DNA from: Apoderus coryli
Lineage: Eukaryota > Arthropoda > Insecta > Coleoptera > Attelabidae
Length of the DNA: 64,000 bases
Direction of reading: 5' to 3'
Assembly: GCA_911728435.2 (NCBI GenBank)
Contig: OU452202.1
Span: 23,973,135 to 24,037,134 of the forward strand
In this document: positions 58,538 through 64,000 of the stretch, in pieces
Layout of the letters: every line of letters starts with the position of its first letter
How positions within the stretch are numbered: position 1 is the stretch's first letter
Program-made: the position numbers and the translations under genes
The notes under the pieces: generated by a model
The model's database searches: none
What the model was told of the DNA's origin: nothing
What the model saw: only the letters and a program-made list of their open reading frames with translations

Positions 58538-58780
58538 GCACATTTGTCTATCCATTCTCTAACTGAAGCAGAAAAAGCTGTTCTCTCTCATGGTCTAAAG
58601 TTTGTTCGTACTCCAAGCTCTAAAATCATTGAAAGTCAATCCAACTATACTTAAAGCAGATAAAGAAAATACACAAATACGGTTATGAATACACAAGGTA
58701 CTCAAGAAAAAGCTAATAATATTTTAACAGATGGCTCCTACCGAAAATTGAATGAATAAAAAGATCAGAGGACGTTCAGC
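58538..58780 (+). pseudogene. Penelope-like element RT N-terminal relic
   Basis: The frame from 58544 reads LSIHSLTEAEKAVLSHGLKF followed by VRTP, matching the NLSxxxLTxxExxVLxKGLxFxPTP block that opens Penelope-type reverse transcriptases. After a stop and a frame change come KADKENTQIRL (compare KADKGNxTVVM) and LTDGSYRKLNE (compare LLxDxxTYRKL), in the order expected for the family. The catalytic core is absent because the LINE at 58904 follows. Family consensus is from recall. Confidence 0.6.
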
Positions 58781-59087
58781 GGAAGCTTATTCTACGGGAC
58801 TCTAAATTCCTCGTTTCTAAAGTTCCACTTCGCTCAATAGTACAATTGATTGAGCACAGGTTGTAAAGCTTCAACCCGCTTAAAGGAACTTGAAAGATCA
58901 GTCAGAATAATAATAATAATGCTTTATTGCTCAACAGTATTACCATTTATAGAGCAACAATATCTTAAATAAATCATAATGTGCATACACATACATAATC
59001 AAACATTTGCGTCACAATCATTGAGAAATACTGAATATAATAGCGTCTTAATAAAGGTAAATAAAAACTCACACTTTTATGCTTAAA

Positions 59088-59115
59088 AATAATAATAATA
59101 ATAATAATAATAATT
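59088..59115. repeat. AAT microsatellite
   Basis: About nine AAT/ATA units within the LINE 3' region. Confidence 0.9.
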
Positions 59116-60088
59116 CACACTCCCAATGCATGCCTTCTCAAGATTGGTACAGCAGCCGAAACAATACTACCAAGTGAATCATGATTGATATCAGAAACAC
59201 TAGAGATGCGGTTAAATACATCACACCTATTAAATACAGGAGATCTACATTGAATATTAGTTCTAGCTCTAATGTTATAAAAAAGCAAGTTATTTCTGGC
59301 ATTTTCACGTGGCACCCAAAAACTAACCCGCTCAAGGAGACTACTACTACAGATTTTGTTATTTAATAATTTGAATAAAAATACAATTAGTGCTATGCCC
59401 CGTCGCAAATCAAACTGGAAACGTTAAAACGAGTGGTCAACAACGAATAATTTACACCTTGTTCAGGATAAGTTCCATCCTCCCGAAAACACAAAAATTT
59501 CAAAAATCTTCGTTGGAGTCTCTCAATAAGTAATTTATAAGATATATAGTAGGGACACCATACCACTGAACAATATTCCAATTTCGAACGAACATAGGCA
59601 TAGTATAAAATCCTCAAAATATTTAAGTCAGCAAAGGGTTTGGAGCATCTAACAACAAAGCCATAGATTCTCAGAGCATCGCTTACATTTGAACGAATAT
59701 GGTCATTAAAACAAAATATAGAATCAAACAATACTCCTAAGTCATTCGTAGAATCATAACGTGTAACCGATATGTCATCAATACAATAATCATAATGCAG
59801 AGGCGTTTTCTTCCGCGTATATGTAACTACCTTACATTTGTCGGGGTTCAAATATAAACGGTTCGCAGCACACCAAAGTCTTATGGCATCCAGACAAAGC
59901 TGTAAACTTTCACAGTCCTCAGCACCGTATATAGATTTAAAAATTTTAAGATCATCGGCGAAAAAGAGTCCCGAACAAGTCAAATCCAGAGACAAATCGT
60001 TGATAAAAATTAAAAATAAAAGAGGACCCCTGTGGTACTCCCGACACAGCCTTATAACAATGTGAGTTGAAACCATACAATCATACAT
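59115..60088 (-). pseudogene. LINE reverse transcriptase, C-terminal part, one frameshift
   Basis: The main frame (60088-59393) starts at the LGPLLF-like block (GPLLFLIFINDLSLDL) and has the active site LFFADDLKIFKSI (F replaces Y of YADD). LNPDKCKVVTYTRKK, TNDLGVLFDSIFCFNDH and YAYVRSKLEYCSVVWCPYY follow. A shift near 59400 continues into RRGIALIVFLFKLLNN to the C-terminus RRHALGV at 59115. The polypeptide upstream of the PQG block is replaced by unrelated residues. It lacks the N-terminal RT fingers and endonuclease. Confidence 0.88.
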
Positions 60089-60092
60089 ATTG

Positions 60093-61147
60093 ATATCTTT
60101 CAGACAAATACGAGGAAAATAGTGATAAAAGTGATACTAAACTCGGCCCAAAACCAAACAGCAATATGTTCGCCCAACAACAATATGTTCGGTTTCAGTT
60201 TAACGCCCTTAACATAAAGTTGCTCTAAAAATTCTGGCAGGATAATCGGAGAAACGTAAACTAGTGCAAATTTGACACATAATTTATCCAGAAGTGTTCG
60301 GAGTTGCCGTTTTTCAAACCAGTGTTGTTATGTTTCCAACTAAAAATGGGTCATATTACATACCGATATTGCTACTCAATTCAGCAGTTCCTTGTGTTGG
60401 TATCCTTTATTTGATTAACCTGAGTCGTTATCCAATAAAAAAACATACAAAATCTGAAAAGAATAATTACGTATTACCTGAATTTTTTTAGTAATCTTGG
60501 AATTTATTGAAGCACAGTGTAGCGTAGATTTTGCATGAATATAATATTATACAATACACACTAAATATAACTACAAATTAAACAATAAATCAATTTTTTA
60601 ACCAAGCTAATTACTTATGGAAATAGTACGCCTCTGCTCATCTAATATGACAATATACACCATAGAGTAAGTACCACCACACGAATAATAATGTATTATA
60701 GAAAATATAATTTAGTACCACAACACGCATAATAAATCACTTATACACACTGACATATAGCAAAAGTAAAGCAATTGTTAAAGGAATAACCATCGCAATA
60801 TATGGATAAACGATATGGAGTACCTACTTATAACATTACCAAGAATTACAACGGTACATGAAAAGCCAAAGGTTCTGAGCAATTTATATCTTCTGCGAGT
60901 CCCCTAAAGGACAATAATTAAAGCTACACGAAAATTAATATTGACCTAAATAGCTCACATATATTGCAATCGATGATAACGCCTCAAAGTTATGTCAACT
61001 TTATACTAAAAGACCATCAATTGTTGAAAGATGCATAGAAGTTTCCAGCACCTGGGGTGGGGTTCTAATCCCCTTTTTGTGATCGCTCCTGCTGGTTTTA
61101 CAAACGAAATAACCCTTTTAAAGCATTATCAGTAGTAATACCCCTAG
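60093..61147. other. AT-rich spacer
   Basis: CAACAATATGTTCG-type sequence is repeated twice near 60160-60200. A 65-codon frame at 60294-60491 has no motif. Confidence 0.4.
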
Positions 61148-61227
61148 GGTCTTGATAATACTGAGATAATTTTGTCATAGAGAATGAAGGATTCTCTATG
61201 ACAAAATTTTGAGTATTTATCAAGGCC
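61148..61227. repeat. 80-nt near-perfect hairpin
   Basis: AATTTTGTCATAGAGAAT (61168-61185) and its exact reverse complement (61191-61208) flank a 5-nt loop. Pairing continues outward with a few gaps (GTCTTGATAA against TTATCAAGGC), giving about 36 pairs. Confidence 0.85.
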
Positions 61228-61544
61228 CGAGGAGTATTCGATAAGATAATTTTTGACTTTGTAGATATCAAAAATTTGATTATTTAAATAAAATTCGTCA
61301 ACTCCACAAACAAATCAATTTAATATGCTTCAGGACTACTTTAGAAGAAAAATTTGATTGTCAATCTGAGGTTTAATAATTTTCAATACAAAATGTATTA
61401 GTTTTAATCAAACAAATATTATTCATTTTTATTTAAAACTACAGTTGTGAAAAGTACAATTGGTAAATGTTAAATTAGAAGAAGTGTTTGCTGAAGTTGA
61501 CGGATTGTTAATTTCCACTGTTGAAGAAATTTCTCACATGGTGT
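61228..61544. other. Short AT-rich spacer
   Basis: Nothing recognised; it is the region downstream of the Crypton-type gene. Confidence 0.4.
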
Positions 61545-62551
61545 TGATTATTTCACCATGGACTTCTTGGTTAATATTAAGTACGGTTTAATTGAATTAG
61601 AGCTGCTATGTCCTGTTATTTTTATTAATTGCTGTTCAGGAATTCTTTTATTTGCCAAATGGCTAACTGCAGTTGATCTGTTCGAATGATTGGATATCTT
61701 TTTACACTTAGTGTCCAAACCAATAGCTTGCGCTGATGATTTGGTCCACATATTAATTGTGTTCTTGCCTACCGGTATATTGTCAAAGCATGTGTCACTT
61801 TCGGATTTCCAGAAACGATTTGGTCTCAAGAATAGGCGACTGGAAGTAATATTTTTCCCCCTTTTGGACAATCATTTATGGAATAACCGAACAGGGCATG
61901 CACTTTCGTTTGCAATATTTGGAACAAGCCACTCACTATTTGTACAACTTTTCGATCCTCCTTGGCATATTTTACTGAATATTGGATTGCATTCAATTCT
62001 GTTGGTTGGCGTTCCATCATTATTTTTCTCAATCGTGAAATAATCTATAAGGCAATCAGATGGTTCACCACCTCTCCAAGCTAACTCAACAGCTACAATA
62101 TGGTAAAAAAAAATTGTAAACCTTCTGGTGTACATTCATCCCATAATCCAAGGATTCTAGCCAAATCACTTGAACTCATATTTGATGAACTGCATTTTCG
62201 TTTGTTTGGATCCTGCTGTAATCTTTTACGTTTTGCATTTCTTGCATCTCGCGCATTTTTGAATATCACACTGATAAACCGGTCGAATACAATTTTGAAG
62301 TCATTGAAGTATTTTTCCTGGAGTAGCCTGCTTCTTTATATTCAGTTCCGTCAGCTTTTCTTATATTTACCGCATAATCTTTCAATATATTAGCCAAATT
62401 ATGCAGCATTCTGTTCGTATTCTCTGGTCGCACAAAACTCGAGAAATATTTTCTATACAAATTTTTTTGATTTGATTGTATTTTTTGGTATATTATTAGA
62501 TATAATATCATTAATTGCATCGTTAGATGAAATACCAAATCTTCGCGACAT
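61545..62551 (-). pseudogene. Crypton-type tyrosine recombinase (DUF3504-like)
   Basis: From ATG 62551 (MSRRFGISSNDAINDII) the gene can be followed across frames to TAA 61545-61547, about 330 codons. The core-binding part includes VRPENTNRMLHNLANIL and IRKADGTEYK; after a shift near 62310, RFISVIFKNARDARNAKRKR and SSDLARILGLWDE follow. The catalytic domain shows the first Arg (ELAWRGGEPSD), a TGA in place of Trp in LFHKxLSKRG (near 61872), the HxxR box (ISNHSNRSTAVSHL) and GHSSSNSIKPY with the nucleophile Tyr. These R-H-R-H-Y residues define tyrosine recombinases; the DUF3504-like layout points to animal Cryptons. No TIR is expected for Cryptons. Confidence 0.8.
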
Positions 62552-62858
62552 TTTTAAACCAATTGTTAGTTTGACGTTTAATTAATTTTTAATAAAAAAA
62601 ACACCAAACTGAAAACACCACATGTAGGGTATTATCGCTGTAATCCAAAACTGATTGAATGAAATTTGACACATGACTTAAAAATAAGTAATTTGATTGG
62701 TTAATATATTTAGTAAAAAAATATCAATGTAAGTTAAATATGTATTTGCACTATTTATTGGTTTGCAAAAGAAAAAAACTGCATCCCCAAAACGTCGTTT
62801 AAATACGCCAGTTCTGTAAATTACGATAGGTAGTTTCGTGTGACAGTAGTAACTCCGT
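62552..62858. other. Spacer upstream of the Crypton-type gene
   Basis: No promoter or terminal motif is clear. Confidence 0.35.
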
Positions 62859-63010
62859 TAAATAAGCTTAGCACAGTGAAGAACTTAAGATCGTCGGCAA
62901 AAGCAAGCCTAGAGACACCAATAACCCTGAGCAGGTCGTCTATAAATATTATAGATTATAGTTCCTTGCGGTACCCCAGATTTGGGAGTAAATGCTTAAG
63001 ATCCTTGGAT
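62859..63010 (-). pseudogene. LINE reverse-transcriptase scrap
   Basis: The minus strand reads KSGVPQGTI, then in a shifted frame IFIDDLLRVIGVSRLAFADD and LKFF. These are the PQG and xADD blocks of a CR1/Jockey-type RT in the correct order. Short and frameshifted. Confidence 0.7.
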
Positions 63011-63111
63011 TCCTTCTGACTCCCAAAAGATGGTCGTCATGAGTTATTTGGCTGACTACACAGTCACCTTAAACTTGTTATTTTAAATGTGTTTAAAATA
63101 ATATTAACACT

Positions 63112-63409
63112 TTTCAAATAAAAAAAAAACAAACAAAAACTTTCAAAGTCAACTCCACAAAATCTTTAATTTAGTTATGAAAAAGGAAACTAGTTTCGGC
63201 TCAACAAGCCATCATCAGTCCATTCTTACAAAAACATCTGTGTAGAAAAAATATCAAACATGAATATGAATAACATTACACGAAAACAAACACCTGTGTT
63301 GAGTAAATAAATTTATTATTTATTTAACTAGTTCCCTTTTTCATAACTAAATTAAAGATTTTGTGGAGTTGACTTTGAAAGTTTTTGTTTGTTTTTTTTT
63401 TATTTGAAA
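63112..63409. repeat. Foldback element with 84-bp arms
   Basis: 63112-63195 and 63326-63409 are reverse complements with a single mismatch (core TTTCAAAGTCAACTCCACAA), separated by 130 bp of AT-rich DNA that contains CTCAACAAGCCATCATCAG. There is no coding capacity. The low divergence of the arms suggests a recent insertion or gene conversion. No target duplication is visible. Confidence 0.85.
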
Positions 63410-64000
63410 CTGACTGACTGACACTTTGATGATGGATAATTTATTTCGTTTGATTAACACTTTTGTTATTTGTATCTATTATTTTGAATTCTTTTCCCTG
63501 AGAAGTGAGTTCTTGTGTAAAGCAAACCTGTTCAGGAAAGATACTTTGCTTCCATAATTAATTTTCATTTATTGAGAAAGACTTATGGCTATCACTGTTT
63601 ATAATACATAATAATAAAATAGGTAACAGTAACATGTTTAGAAGAAGTTTAAGTGGAGGTATTACGAGTATATTGTTGTTGTCTTGCAAAGGAAATGTCA
63701 GTTGTTATATTATCTTTAAATATTCAAACGTCTAGTTAGGATATTACATGAGTTTTACATTTAAACGCTTAATAGAAAAGGAAATTTAAACATGAATTTT
63801 CAAACATATTTTTTAATAAGTATCGGACGAAATTTTCTTTCGTTTAATATAAAAACAGGATCCCTATATAGGAACTTATACAGTATGATCCCTTTGTTTG
63901 CGAAGTAGCTCTAAATAGAATATTAATTTAAAGTTAATGAAGTGTCTTTCTCTTCTTCTTTTCAAAATTATTTAAAACCATTGAAGTAATAATGATTTTC
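63410..64000. other. AT-rich spacer at the window edge
   Basis: Nothing recognised. Confidence 0.4.

Larger units (their letters stand above)
58904..60092 (-). mobile_element. 5'-truncated CR1/Jockey-like LINE
   Basis: The minus-strand element ends in CAATAAAGCATTATTATT (58928-58904), with about 190 bp of 3' UTR that includes an AAT microsatellite (59088-59115). The truncated 5' end is near 60092. Tail structure is like the LINE at 22041 but the proteins differ. Confidence 0.82.

Noticed and set aside
61690..62043. 117-codon plus-strand frame
   Set aside because: Antisense shadow of the Crypton-type recombinase.

Overview
The window looks like about 64 kb of gene-poor, AT-rich insect nuclear DNA. 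I see no bacterial-style gene packing, operons, rRNA or CRISPR. Nearly everything recognisable is mobile-element debris of insect type: four mariner copies, a piggyBac remnant, a Crypton-type tyrosine-recombinase gene, relics of a DUF4817/DDE_3-type Tc1-mariner family, non-LTR retrotransposons (RTE/BovB-like, CR1/Jockey-like, an R1/LOA-like tail), a Penelope-like relic and many inverted-repeat MITEs. A nuclear copy of mitochondrial DNA with the ancestral insect order trnI-trnQ-trnM-nd2 supports an insect. The sequence of trnM and the start of nd2 would suit a beetle, but that is a weak guess.

Layout. 1-12.8 kb: spacer with two MITEs (436-710; 2281-2590), a transposase relic (7.9-8.2 kb) and a 174-bp tandem repeat (11.08-11.73 kb). 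12.9-13.5 kb: internally deleted piggyBac flanked by TTAA. 16.5-23.6 kb: LINE fragments. 25.3-27.1 kb: decayed mariner beside exon-like blocks with a TRAF-type zinc-finger-like segment on the minus strand. 29-34.3 kb: GC-rich patch, transposase relic, R1/LOA-like C-terminus, a small secreted Cys-rich ORF with a TATA box, an RT relic and a second copy of the same mariner with a 0.4 kb deletion. 35.7-39.3 kb: transposase relic and another mariner family. 42-43 kb: a TIR element. 45.6-47.6 kb: an RTE retrotransposon with an 11-bp target duplication, inserted in an older intronless decayed ORF. 47.78-50.48 kb: an unclassified 2.7 kb TIR element with clustered TATAAAAC motifs and three ORF relics. 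51.2-52.2 kb: DUF4817/DDE_3 transposase pseudogene. 53-54.3 kb: palindromes surrounding a deleted mariner. 55.8-57.7 kb: TA-flanked long-TIR element holding the mitochondrial insertion. 58.5-60.1 kb: Penelope-like relic, then a LINE. 61.5-62.6 kb: Crypton-type recombinase. 62.9-63.4 kb: RT relic and an 84-bp foldback.

There is no pathway linking these pieces; the window records successive, often nested insertions followed by decay. The only candidates for host genes are the Cys-rich ORF (31780-31971), the zinc-finger exon group (26343-27145) and the interrupted ORF at 45647-47639. The most novel-looking object is the 2.7 kb element at 47781-50480.
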